Of a stretch of DNA of 64,000 bases, positions 48,522-56,768 are shown piece after piece; position 1 is the first letter of the stretch, and the number at the start of each line of letters is the position of its first letter. The stretch spans positions 5,208,001 to 5,272,000 of the forward strand of contig NZ_CP146614.1 in the NCBI RefSeq assembly GCF_037094685.1, given 5' to 3'. The stretch comes from Massilia sp. METH4 (GTDB lineage Bacteria; Pseudomonadota; Gammaproteobacteria; Burkholderiales; Burkholderiaceae_D). The position numbers and the translations under genes were made by a program. The notes under the pieces were generated by a model. The model made no database searches. It was not told the DNA's origin and saw only the letters and a program-made list of their open reading frames with translations.

Positions 48522-49223
48522 ATGCGCCAGATCGTCCTCGATACCGAAACCACCGGTATCAACCCCAAGCTCGGCAACCGCGTCATCGAGATCGGTTGCG
48601 TGGAGCTGGTCAACCGCAAGCTCACCGGCAACAACTTCCACCGCTACATCAATCCCGACCGCGACTCGGAAGAGGGCGCGCTGGCCGTGCACGGCCTGAC
48701 GACGGAGTTCCTGTCCGATAAGCCGCGTTTCCATGAAATCGTCGAGGAATTGCGCGAGTACATCCGCGGTGCCGAAGTCATCATCCATAACGCGCCGTTC
48801 GACCTGGGTTTCCTGAACCACGAGTTCAAGATGCTGAACCTGCCGTCGTTCGACGAGCATATCGGCGGCGTCATCGACACCCTCGTGCAAGCCAAGGAGC
48901 TGCGCCCCGGCAAGCGGAACTCGCTCGATGCGCTGTGCGATCACTACGGCATCTCGAATGCCCACCGCAAGCTGCACGGCGCATTGCTCGACGCGGAATT
49001 GCTGGCCGATGTCTACCTGGCGATGACGCGCGGCCAGAACAGCCTGGGCATGGATATCGAAGTCGAGGAAGTAGCCACCGGCGTCGATCTTGCGAACGTG
49101 GCATTGGCCGAGATCCTCGTGGTGCGCGCCACGGACGAGGAAGCGGCCGCGCACGAGGACTTGCTCAACGGCCTGGACAAGGCCGTGAAGGGCACGTGCG
49201 TCTGGCGCGCGGTCCCCGCGTAG
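48522..49223 (+). CDS. dnaQ: DNA polymerase III epsilon subunit (3'-5' exonuclease)
   Basis: A 233-residue proofreading exonuclease. Exo I is VLDTETTGINPK, Exo II NAPFDLGFLNHEF, and Exo III HRKLHGALLDAELLADVYLAM, carrying the DEDDh residues. The C-terminal segment that binds the alpha subunit follows the last motif. ATG 48522. Downstream lies tRNA-Val, in parallel with the dnaQ-tRNA arrangement in Escherichia coli. Confidence 0.97.
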   Translation: MRQIVLDTETTGINPKLGNRVIEIGCVELVNRKLTGNNFHRYINPDRDSEEGALAVHGLTTEFLSDKPRFHEIVEELREYIRGAEVIIHNAPFDLGFLNHEFKMLNLPSFDEHIGGVIDTLVQAKELRPGKRNSLDALCDHYGISNAHRKLHGALLDAELLADVYLAMTRGQNSLGMDIEVEEVATGVDLANVALAEILVVRATDEEAAAHEDLLNGLDKAVKGTCVWRAVPA

Positions 49224-49235
49224 CCCGACAGGCGC

Positions 49236-49264
49236 TTGACGCAGCTCAAGTGCCTCCCTATAAT
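49236..49264 (+). promoter_or_regulatory. Promoter of tRNA-Val
   Basis: TTGACG at 49236-49241 and TATAAT at 49259-49264, exactly 17 bases apart. The start would fall about 5 bases before the tRNA. Confidence 0.82.
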
Positions 49265-49275
49265 AGTGCTTCTTC

Positions 49276-49350
49276 GGGAGGTTAGCTCAGGGGTAGAGCA
49301 CTGCATTCACACTGCAGGGGTCGCAAGTTCGAAACTTGCACTTCCCACCA
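49276..49350 (+). tRNA. tRNA-Val (anticodon CAC)
   Basis: A 75-base cloverleaf. The acceptor stem GGGAGGT pairs with ACTTCCC (one G-T), the D arm is TTAGCTCAGGGGTAGAGCA, the anticodon stem CTGCA/TGCAG encloses the loop TTCACAC with anticodon CAC, and the T arm carries GTTCGAAAC. The 3' CCA is encoded. It has its own promoter and terminator. Confidence 0.97.
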
Positions 49351-49360
49351 GGATTCGAAA

Positions 49361-49390
49361 GGCCCGCAACGTTCGTTGCGGGCCTTTTTT
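49361..49390 (+). terminator. Rho-independent terminator of tRNA-Val
   Basis: GGCCCGCAAC (49361-49370), loop GTTC, GTTGCGGGCC (49375-49384), then six T. A perfect 10-bp stem. Confidence 0.93.
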
Positions 49391-49570
49391 GCTTTGGGGT
49401 GCAGGTATCCGCCGGCCGATGGCTCACCGCGCTGTGCTGTGGCCAGATGCCCCGTCAGTAAAGGAGCGAGGCGCCGTCCAACGCCAGTCATGTGTGAATC
49501 TTCGATAGATTTACGCACCTTTATCGATGAGATAATGGCTTGCGCAGCCTGGCCAGCCGGGCCGCGCGCT

Positions 49571-49678
49571 TTAGAGCGCCTAACAAAACCCCCATCGCTG
49601 CGTTGCAGCGTCTCGCCGTACAGGTGTACTGTCTTCGACGCCGCGCCTTGCCATGCGGGTTTTGTTAGGCGCTCTTAA
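49571..49678. repeat. 108-bp palindromic, MITE/ERIC-like repeat element
   Basis: The 19 bases at 49573-49591 (AGAGCGCCTAACAAAACCC) are the perfect reverse complement of 49657-49675. Between them lie shorter complementary stretches, so the whole unit can fold into one long hairpin. It contains no gene and lies between tRNA-Val and the PH-domain gene. The layout (long terminal inverted repeats, about 100 bp, no coding) is that of a small non-autonomous repeat. Confidence 0.85.
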
Positions 49679-49705
49679 CCGTGACCATCGGCAGGAGGAG
49701 GGGCA

Positions 49706-50239
49706 GTGAGCAAGAACGAACTTCCAGTTTCGCGCAAACAGATTCTTTACCTGGCCCTGGCCGTGTTCGTTCCATTGCTGTTCGCCGTCGCGGTCATCTG
49801 GTGGAGGCCGTCGACAGCGGGGGACGCCGAGTCCGACCAGGCGCGGGCAGCGGCCGTGCTCGCAGTGATGGCGATCGGCCTCGGGGCCATTGTTGCGGCC
49901 GCCGCACATCGGCGCGCGGTCGAGCTCGATGCCGATGTACTGGTGATCCGCCACAGCGTCTACACGCTGGCGCTGGACCGCTCCCGCATTGCCTCGGCCG
50001 CAGTGAAGGAGGTGGCGACCGTGGAGGAGCTCGGCCTTCGCACCCGCGCCAATGGCATTGCCGCCTTCGGCTACCTGTCGGGATGGTTCAGGACCAGGCA
50101 CGGCCAGTTGATGTTTTGTGCGATATCCGCATGGCCGGTCTACCACATCGCGCTCGACGGGGAGGCGGAATGCAAGGAAATCGCCCTCAGCGCCTCACCA
50201 GAACTCGCGCGGCGTATCGCGGCGTGGGTGCAATCCTAG
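49706..50239 (+). CDS. Membrane protein with bacterial PH-like domain
   Basis: A 177-residue protein with two membrane spans (residues about 13-33 and 47-67) and a C-terminal domain of about 100 residues that resembles a bacterial PH domain: VELDADVLVIRHSVYTLALDRSRIASAAV, then LMFCAISAWPVYHIALDGEAECKEIALSASPELARRI. The start is GTG 49706 with a strong AGGAGG site six or so bases away. Function is not known. It stands alone between the repeat element and the recombinase. Confidence 0.72.
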   Translation: MSKNELPVSRKQILYLALAVFVPLLFAVAVIWWRPSTAGDAESDQARAAAVLAVMAIGLGAIVAAAAHRRAVELDADVLVIRHSVYTLALDRSRIASAAVKEVATVEELGLRTRANGIAAFGYLSGWFRTRHGQLMFCAISAWPVYHIALDGEAECKEIALSASPELARRIAAWVQS

Positions 50240-50475
50240 TTTCTTGCGGCCCCGGCTGCTGACAAAGCCGATCAATCGTCCAACACGACAACGCATCGCA
50301 GTCGCGCCCCGGCGTTTCACGTTCGTCATTTAATGCAACTAACCGAAAGAATCTTTCAAACCCGCGACCTCTAAGCATACGACGGATATCCGGCCCGCCA
50401 CCAGGGAAAAGGTGCGGGAGCCGATCGCGCACGAGTGCGCAGGTTAGTTGCCAAGGGTGATAAGATCGACTCACC

Positions 50476-51423
50476 ATGAACACTACCGCCTGGGACCGCA
50501 ATCCCCTCATCGAATTCGAACGTTTCCTGCAAAGTCCGGCATTCGCGCAAACGGCGAAGAGAGCCGCGCCGCCGCTGTCCGAGGCGTCCGCCGAGGTCTA
50601 TGGCTTCATGTTCGGCCGCTTCGTCAAGTGGCTCCACGAGCGTGGGCTGAAGATGAGCGGGGTGCAGCCGGGCGACCTGCGCGAGTTCCTGTCCACGCGG
50701 GATGCTCGGGGGCGCCCGCTGCACAGCAAGATCGCCTACCGTTACCTGCGGCTGCTCGAGCGCTGCTACGAGCACCTCGCCGCGGCGCCGAATCCGGCAA
50801 GTGTCGCCATCGCCTTGCTGGCGGCCGACCGGCCGGCGCGCGACCGCGAAATGGTGGCGCTGTCGCCCACCCAGGCCAACCAGGTCGTTGCCCACAAGCC
50901 CGAGCTGACGTCCTGGAAGCGGCGCCGCGACCGGGCGATGCAGCTGGTGATGCTGTGCGCGGGGCTGCGCGTGTCGGAAGCGATCGGCTTGCAGACCAGC
51001 GAAGTGGCGGCGGGGCCGGAGGAGGATGGCACCTTGCGGATTCGCCTGACCCCGGCGGGCAAGCAGCCGACCAGCCGGCCGCATGAAACCTTCCTGCAAG
51101 CGCACGCCGTGGGCGAGGTGCTCGACTGGCTGGAAACGCGCCGCCGGCTCGGCATCCCTGGCCGGCTGGCGTTTCCGGCAGACGAAGAAGGGCATCCGCT
51201 GCACAAGAGCACCGTGTACCGCCAGGCGCGCAACGCCCTGAAGGAAGCCGGCGTCGCGCTGCCCCACGCGGGCGGGCGAACCTTGCGCAACGGTTTCGCC
51301 GTCGTGGAACTCAATGCCGGCACGCCCGAGGAGGCGATGCGCAAGCGCCTCGGCCTGGTGCGTCCGCTGGCGCTGGAATCCTACCTGAGCGCCGCCCGCA
51401 AGCAGAAGGCCAAGCCGGCCTGA
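50476..51423 (+). CDS. Tyrosine recombinase with altered catalytic residues
   Basis: A 315-residue integrase-fold protein. Residues about 12-115 form the SAM-like DNA-binding domain (FGRFVKWLHERG...RYLRLLERCYEHL) and 125-305 the catalytic domain. The first Arg is R165 (CAGLRVSEAIGL), the second R271 (RTLRNGFAV) and the likely nucleophile Y303. The His normally three residues before the second Arg is R268, and the His of the LGH motif is L294 (RLGLVRPLALESY). So two of the usual catalytic residues are lost and the protein may bind DNA without normal recombination. ATG 50476. It lies about 1.1 kb after tRNA-Val and is followed by 28-bp tandem repeats. Confidence 0.85.
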   Translation: MNTTAWDRNPLIEFERFLQSPAFAQTAKRAAPPLSEASAEVYGFMFGRFVKWLHERGLKMSGVQPGDLREFLSTRDARGRPLHSKIAYRYLRLLERCYEHLAAAPNPASVAIALLAADRPARDREMVALSPTQANQVVAHKPELTSWKRRRDRAMQLVMLCAGLRVSEAIGLQTSEVAAGPEEDGTLRIRLTPAGKQPTSRPHETFLQAHAVGEVLDWLETRRRLGIPGRLAFPADEEGHPLHKSTVYRQARNALKEAGVALPHAGGRTLRNGFAVVELNAGTPEEAMRKRLGLVRPLALESYLSAARKQKAKPA

Positions 51424-51424
51424 G

Positions 51425-51508
51425 GCGCACCTTGCCGGCTGTTTGCAATCCTGCGCACCGTGCCGGCCGTTCGCAATCGTGCGCACCGTGCCGGCCGTTC
51501 GCAACCGT
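51425..51508. repeat. Three 28-bp tandem repeats just after the recombinase
   Basis: Units begin at 51425, 51453 and 51481, each opening GCGCACC and containing TGCCGGC(C/T)GTT(C/T)GCAA. Copies 2 and 3 differ at one position; copy 1 has four changes. A partial fourth unit starts at 51509. The first unit begins two bases after the recombinase stop. Confidence 0.92.
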
Positions 51509-51566
51509 GCGCGCCGTGGTCGCGGTGTAGCATAAGCCCTCGACCAACGGGAAGAGAGGACCGATC

Positions 51567-52565
51567 GTGAACCAGCGCTACCGACCGATCACGCGCCTGG
51601 GCCTTGGAGGCACCGGGCTGGGTGACATGTACCACGCCACCAGCGACGAAGCGGCCAATGCCACCGTCGATGCCGCCTGGGAGGCGGGCATCCGCTACTT
51701 CGACACCGCGCCGCACTACGGCACCGGCCTGTCCGAACTGCGCTTCGGCCACGCGCTGCGCCGGCGCAATCGCGCCGAGTACACGCTGTCGACCAAGGTG
51801 GGCCGGGTCCTGGTGCCGGACGTCGCGGGGGATATCCAGGCGCCTTTCGTATCGTCGCTGCCGTTCCGGCGCGTGATCGACTACACGGCGGACGGCGCGC
51901 GCCGCGCCGTCGAGGACAGCCTGCAACGCCTGGCCATCGGCAGTATCGACATCGTGTATGTGCATGACCTGTCGCCGGATTTCTTCGGCAACGAGTTCGA
52001 TCACTACTTCCGCATCGCCGCCGGCCCCGGTGGCGCGTTCGAGGGCCTGGTCAAGTTGCGCGAGGAAGGCATCATCAAGGGCTGGGGCCTGGGCGTGAAC
52101 ACGGTGGAACCGTGCCTGCGCGCGCTCCAGCAATCCGACCCCGATATTTTCCTGCTGGCCGGCCGCTACACGCTGATGGAAACCACGCCGCTCGAGGCGC
52201 TGTTTCCGCTATGCGCCGAGCGTGGCGCGAACGTGGTGATCGGCGGGCCGTTCAACTCCGGTTTCCTGGCGGGCGGCAACAATTACGATTACGGCCCTGC
52301 AAAGCCGGAACACCACCAGCACCGCGACCGTCTGCGCCAGGTCGCGGCCCGTTACAACGTCGACCTGCCCGCCGCGGCGCTGCAGTTCGGCCTCGCGCAC
52401 CCGGTCGTCGTGGCAACGATACCTGGCGCCAGCAGCCCGGAACACCTGCGCCGCAACGCCGCCCTGATGAACGTCGAGATACCGGAGGCATTCTGGCAGG
52501 ATCTGCTGGCCGAAGGACTCCTGCCTCGGGAGGCACCGGTGCCCCCGCGCAGGGCGCAGCCGTAG
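51567..52565 (+). CDS. Aldo/keto reductase (D-threo-aldose 1-dehydrogenase-like)
   Basis: A 332-residue NAD(P)-dependent oxidoreductase with a TIM-barrel fold. The catalytic tetrad is visible: Asp in RYFDTAPHYGTGLSELRFG, Tyr in HYG, Lys in YTLSTKVGRVLVP and His in DIVYVHDLSPDFF. The C-terminal IPGASSPEHLRRNAALM is the cofactor phosphate-binding segment. Close relatives oxidise aldoses such as L-fucose, or pyridoxal. The start is GTG 51567 with GAGAGGA upstream. Nothing next to it points to a pathway. Confidence 0.9.
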   Translation: MNQRYRPITRLGLGGTGLGDMYHATSDEAANATVDAAWEAGIRYFDTAPHYGTGLSELRFGHALRRRNRAEYTLSTKVGRVLVPDVAGDIQAPFVSSLPFRRVIDYTADGARRAVEDSLQRLAIGSIDIVYVHDLSPDFFGNEFDHYFRIAAGPGGAFEGLVKLREEGIIKGWGLGVNTVEPCLRALQQSDPDIFLLAGRYTLMETTPLEALFPLCAERGANVVIGGPFNSGFLAGGNNYDYGPAKPEHHQHRDRLRQVAARYNVDLPAAALQFGLAHPVVVATIPGASSPEHLRRNAALMNVEIPEAFWQDLLAEGLLPREAPVPPRRAQP

Positions 52566-52680
52566 TCGACTTGCTCGACCGGTGACAAGCCGCGCGCGGC
52601 CGAGAGGGAGGAAAATGCTGTCAGGACGATAAAATTGCTTTTTCTGCGACATGCTTTGTCCAAACATCGTACTCTTCCGT

Positions 52681-53631
52681 ATGCGCGAACATTCTCCTTC
52701 TTCCGAACAGTCCGGCCCGTCGGACCCGGCCGTGGATCGCGGCGCCGGCGACACGCCGGCACCGCACTCGACATCCGCATCCGCCCCCTTCGATGCCACC
52801 CATCTCGGCGAAGGCAAGGCGGATGACTTCATTGCACCAGCCCTCGAGCCCGCGGCGGCGCGTCGCCGCGGACTCGCGCTAAGCTTGCTTTTCGGCACCG
52901 TGATCCTGCTTCTCGTCTTCGCGGCGTTCGCCTTGGTGCGTCAGTTCGAGGCGGAGCGGACCCTGCATGAGGTTGCACGCGCGGCGGCCGTGCCGCCGAC
53001 GGCGCCCGCCAATGTGCTGGCAGGCGGGCAGGGGGGCGATGCATCGATGCGGGCGGATGCCGTGCCGGTTGCGAGTACGGCGAGTACGGCGAGTACGGGC
53101 GATGGGGCGCCTGCGCAAGCAATACCCCCGGTCGCCACCGTGCCGCCCGGCCAGGACATGGCCGCGGCTGCGCAGAGCTTGGCGCCTGCGGCTGCGGCAA
53201 TGGCGGTCGGCAGCGGAGCGGCGGTTGCGGCAGCCGTCAATCCCGGCCGTGCCGGCGCCCCCATGCCGGAGCGTGACGGCGCCGACGCGCGCGCGGATAC
53301 CGCCGGCACCAGGCTGGCGCGTGAGGGTGGCTCGTTTGAAGAGGGGCGTCACACCACGGCGCGCGCCATGGAGCAAGCAGCGAAGCAAGCAGCGAAGGGC
53401 TCGGCGGTGCAGCCCGCGAAAGGCGCGGCAAAGCAGTCTGGCAAGTCATCGGTCAAGCGCGCTAGAGCTGCGGCAGAGCGCCGGTCGGCACGGCGCTTCG
53501 CGCGCGACGAGACCTTCAAGCGCTGCCCGCCCCTTGGCAGGAAGGGTGCCGTGACCTGCCGCGTGCATATCTGCAATGGCGGCGCGGGAAAAGAGCGGGC
53601 CTGCCGTCCCTACCTGGAACGGTCGCCCTGA
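52681..53631 (+). CDS. Single-span protein with C-terminal four-Cys motif (paralog 1)
   Basis: A 316-residue protein of unknown function. An N-terminal acidic, disordered region of about 60 residues precedes one membrane span (LALSLLFGTVILLLVFAAFAL). A long Ala/Gly/Pro-rich stretch follows, then a Lys/Arg-rich, histone-H1-like region (KQAAKGSAVQPAKGAAKQ). The last 38 residues hold the pattern RCP-x2-G-x2-GAV-x-CR-x3-C-x-G...-AC-x-PYL, the same as in the protein at 56769-57479. The start is not certain: ATG 52681 is chosen, ATG 52651 would add 10 residues. A triplicated 9-base unit (GCGAGTACG) at 53071-53097 makes an AST repeat. Confidence 0.7.
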   Translation: MREHSPSSEQSGPSDPAVDRGAGDTPAPHSTSASAPFDATHLGEGKADDFIAPALEPAAARRRGLALSLLFGTVILLLVFAAFALVRQFEAERTLHEVARAAAVPPTAPANVLAGGQGGDASMRADAVPVASTASTASTGDGAPAQAIPPVATVPPGQDMAAAAQSLAPAAAAMAVGSGAAVAAAVNPGRAGAPMPERDGADARADTAGTRLAREGGSFEEGRHTTARAMEQAAKQAAKGSAVQPAKGAAKQSGKSSVKRARAAAERRSARRFARDETFKRCPPLGRKGAVTCRVHICNGGAGKERACRPYLERSP

Positions 53632-53649
53632 AGCGCCGCAGCCGGCAAT

Positions 53650-54204
53650 TTAGCGCCGGCGCCGCGCAAACGTCGCCAGGACCCCGAGGCCGGCGATCAG
53701 CATGCCGTACGTGGCCGGTTCCGGAATCGGCGTAGTGAACGATAGAGAGATGTCGAGCGAGGCGTCGCGCACGGCGTTGCCGGTGGCAACCAGGGTATAG
53801 ATCCCCGGGCCCAGGCTGCCCGCGAGGCTCGAGTGGGCAAAGCCTCCAAGAACGCCGGTGAATTCATCGCTCGCCACCACGTTCGACCAGGTGTCGAGAA
53901 TATCGATGTTCACCCCGACCAGGCGCGGACCCTGGCCATCGGCGGTGTCGACGATCCAGCCGGCAAGGCCCGTGAAATCCACCGTGCTGCTCAGCGTGAA
54001 GGTCGTCACCTGGCTCAGGGCGCCCTGGTCTGCGGCAAAGGTGTCGACGAACAGGTTGTCCCCGGGGTCGATCGGTGTCTCCACCGTCGCGCTGTCGTCC
54101 AGGTTTCCGTAGTAGACGAATCGGGTATCGGCTTGTGCGGGCCCAGCCACCAGCGCGGCAAGCGCAGCGGCCCCAGCCCATCTGGTCAGTACAGATGAGG
54201 GCAT
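53650..54204 (-). CDS. PEP-CTERM sorting-domain protein
   Basis: A 184-residue exported protein. It has a signal peptide (VLTRWAGAAALAALVAGPAQA) and ends with the exosortase sorting signal: PEPATYGMLIAGLGVLATFARRRR, with the Pro-Glu-Pro, a membrane span and an Arg tail. The mature part is beta-rich (FVYYGNLDDSATVETPIDPGDNLFVDTF...), with an FxDxA-like element near the start of many such proteins. The protein is expected on the cell surface or in exopolysaccharide. The exosortase is not in the window. ATG 54204 follows GGAGTG; the two-residue longer GTG start is less likely. Confidence 0.92.
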   Translation of the reverse strand: MPSSVLTRWAGAAALAALVAGPAQADTRFVYYGNLDDSATVETPIDPGDNLFVDTFAADQGALSQVTTFTLSSTVDFTGLAGWIVDTADGQGPRLVGVNIDILDTWSNVVASDEFTGVLGGFAHSSLAGSLGPGIYTLVATGNAVRDASLDISLSFTTPIPEPATYGMLIAGLGVLATFARRRR

Positions 54205-54354
54205 GATCACTCCATGTCAATTGGTTGAGGAACCGCGCAGTGGCGCCAGGCGGCGCTAACTCCAGCCTAGACGCCCACCATGCTTTGTCAACCTTGCAAA
54301 CATGATTTTTACTCAACCTGTCGCAAACCGGCCCTCGACGGCGTGCGAGCCGGA

Positions 54355-56649
54355 TCAATGCAAGGCCACGCGCCGCACCAGCACGTCGATCGATTTCGCC
54401 GCCGGCACCTTGCTCTCGAGGGCATGGTGCCACAGCGGAATCAGGGGATTGCATTCCGGGTAGTAGCCGGCGACCGTGCCGGGCGGCACATCGTATGCCA
54501 CCACGCGCAAGCCGCGCACATGGCGTGGCGCATCTGCGCTCACGGCCGTGGCCAGCTCGACTTCGTCGCCGTCCGCGAGGTGCAGCCGGTCCATCTCGGA
54601 CCGGGCCATGAACAGCACCTTGCGGCTGCCGTACACGCCGCGGAAACGGTCGTCGTGGCTGTAGATCGTGGTATTGAACTGGCCGTCGCTGCGCACCGTG
54701 AAGAGGCGCAGCGCTGCCGGGTCGCGGCTGTCGGAATCGGGATCGGCCTCCAGCGATTGCGGCACCGAGAACTCGGCGCGCTTGCTGGGTGTGTTCCACA
54801 CGCGCGCGGCCGCCCCCAGCGGCTTGCGGAAGCCGCCGGGCGTCCACATCCGGCGGTTGAAGTCGCGGAAGATCGCCGGATACGTCGCTTCGATCGCATC
54901 GCGGATGCGTGCGTAGTCGGCCACCCAGGCATCCCAGTCCACCTTTGGATTGGGCGCCAGCGTTGCCTTGGCCAGCCCCGCGACGATGGCAGGCTCGGAC
55001 AGCAGCGTGGCGGCTGCCGGCTCGGCCATGCCGCGCGAGCCGTGCATGCAGGCCGTGCTGTCCTCCACCGTAACGGCCTGGGGAATCCCTCTTTGCCGGT
55101 CGATCTCGATGCGGCCCAGGCAGGGCAGGATATACGAGGCCTTGCCATGGATGACGTGGTTGCGATTGAGCTTGGTCGAAACCTGCACCGTCAGCGGCAG
55201 CTCGCGCCAGGCCGCCTCCATGCGCACCGTGTCGGGGACCGCGCGCACGAAGTTGCCGCCGAGGCCGATGAATGCCGGCACCTTGCCCGCCAGGATCGCC
55301 TCGCAGGCTTCCACCGTGTTCATGCCCGGTTTTCGCGGCGGCTCGAACCCGTATTGCTCCTTCAGCCGGTCGAGCGGTGCCAGTTCCGGCTTTTCGGTGA
55401 TGCCCACCGTGCGCTGTCCCTGCACGTTCGAGTGGCCCCGCACGGGGCAGACGCCGGCGCCGGGCTTGCCGATATTGCCGCGCATGAGCAGGAAATTGAC
55501 CAGCATCGTCACATTCTGCACGCCGTGGCGGTGCTGCGTGAGGCCCATGCCGTACACCCCCATTACCGCGGCGGAGCGGCAGTAGACGTCCGCCGCGGAT
55601 TCCAGGGCCGCGCGCGACAGGCCGGATGCGGCCTCGATATCGTGCCACGCGCAGGCGCGCAGCGCGCCCTCGAAGGCGTCGAAGCCGTGCGTGTGCTCCT
55701 GCAGGAAGGGCATGTCCAGCACGCGCTGCGCACCAGGCGCGCGCGCTTCGTCGTCGCGCGCCAGCACGGCCTTGCACAAGCCCATCAGCGCGGCCGTGTC
55801 GCCACCGGGCTTGAGCTGGTGGTACTGCGTGCTGATCGCGGTTTCCTGGCCGGCCAGCATCTCGAGCGGCGATTGCGGATTCGTGAAGCTCACGAGCCCG
55901 CGCTCGCGCAACGGGTTGAACGTGATGACCTGCACGCCGCGCCGTCGCGCTTCCTGCAGCTGGTGCAGCATGCGCGGGCTGTTCACGCCCACGTTCTGCC
56001 CGAAAAAGAAGATGCAGTCCGTGTGCTGGAAGTCGTTCAGTTCGACGGTGCCGACGGCCACCCCGATCGACTTCTGCAAACCGACGGACGTGCTTTCGTG
56101 GCACATGTTCGAACTGTCGGGCAGGTTGTTGTTGCCGTACATGCGCGCGAACAGCTGGTACATGTACGAGGTTTCCAGCGACGCCCGGCCGGAGGAATAG
56201 AACACGACGTGTTCCCGTTCGCAGGCCCGCAGCGCCGCGCCGATCTCGCGGAACGCGGTTTCCCAGTCGATCGGGCGGTAGCGGTCGCTCGCCGCATCCC
56301 AGCGCAGCGGCACCGTCAGCCGGCCCTGGTCTTCCAGCGCATGGTCGCTCCAGCTCTCCAGTTCGGTGACCGTGTGCCGCTCGAAGAAGTCGGCGCCGAT
56401 CGTCTTGCTGGTGGTTTCCCAGGCTGTGGCCTTGGCGCCGCTTTCACAGAATTCGAACGGATGCGGGTTGGCCGGCTTGGCCCAGGCGCAGCTCACGCAG
56501 GCATACCCGTCCGTTTTGTTCTGCTTGAGCAGCAGGCGGCTGTCCTTCAATGGCACATGCTCGTGCAGCAGGATGCTGGTCACTTCCTTGACGGATCCCC
56601 AGCCGCCCGCCGGCATGTCGGCGGACTCGACCCTCAACTTGTCGCTCAT
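54355..56649 (-). CDS. Molybdopterin oxidoreductase, FdhF/YdeP family
   Basis: A 764-residue molybdoenzyme with the bis-MGD fold of the YdeP family. The N-terminus has DGYACVSCAWAKPANPHPFEFCESGAKATAWE (C51, C54, C68), where true formate dehydrogenases have a 4Fe-4S motif; only three Cys are seen here. Then VVFYSSGRASLETSYMYQLFARMYGNNNLPDSSNMCHESTSVGL (Mo-pterin contact), GVQVITFNPLRERGL, NIGKPGAGVCPVRGHSNVQG, and the C-terminal MopB cap (VYGSRKVLFMARSEMDRLHLADGDEVEL...). In Escherichia coli YdeP takes part in acid resistance. No partner subunits or cofactor genes adjoin. ATG 56649 has an AAGGAG site. Confidence 0.9.
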   Translation of the reverse strand: MSDKLRVESADMPAGGWGSVKEVTSILLHEHVPLKDSRLLLKQNKTDGYACVSCAWAKPANPHPFEFCESGAKATAWETTSKTIGADFFERHTVTELESWSDHALEDQGRLTVPLRWDAASDRYRPIDWETAFREIGAALRACEREHVVFYSSGRASLETSYMYQLFARMYGNNNLPDSSNMCHESTSVGLQKSIGVAVGTVELNDFQHTDCIFFFGQNVGVNSPRMLHQLQEARRRGVQVITFNPLRERGLVSFTNPQSPLEMLAGQETAISTQYHQLKPGGDTAALMGLCKAVLARDDEARAPGAQRVLDMPFLQEHTHGFDAFEGALRACAWHDIEAASGLSRAALESAADVYCRSAAVMGVYGMGLTQHRHGVQNVTMLVNFLLMRGNIGKPGAGVCPVRGHSNVQGQRTVGITEKPELAPLDRLKEQYGFEPPRKPGMNTVEACEAILAGKVPAFIGLGGNFVRAVPDTVRMEAAWRELPLTVQVSTKLNRNHVIHGKASYILPCLGRIEIDRQRGIPQAVTVEDSTACMHGSRGMAEPAAATLLSEPAIVAGLAKATLAPNPKVDWDAWVADYARIRDAIEATYPAIFRDFNRRMWTPGGFRKPLGAAARVWNTPSKRAEFSVPQSLEADPDSDSRDPAALRLFTVRSDGQFNTTIYSHDDRFRGVYGSRKVLFMARSEMDRLHLADGDEVELATAVSADAPRHVRGLRVVAYDVPPGTVAGYYPECNPLIPLWHHALESKVPAAKSIDVLVRRVALH

Positions 56650-56768
56650 GGTATCTCCTTGGTAATGACCGACGGTAACCCGGCATTGCCCGGTGGTCAG
56701 TGCGCGGCCGCACAATGCAAGCCTCTACCGGTGCGCCGGGCGCCCTAAAGATGGGGTATCCTCGCGGG

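Noticed and set aside
49276..51508. Genomic island at tRNA-Val with the recombinase as its integrase
   Set aside because: No second copy of the tRNA 3' end was found nearby, and the recombinase lacks catalytic histidines.
51425..51508. CRISPR array
   Set aside because: The 28-base units abut each other with no spacers.
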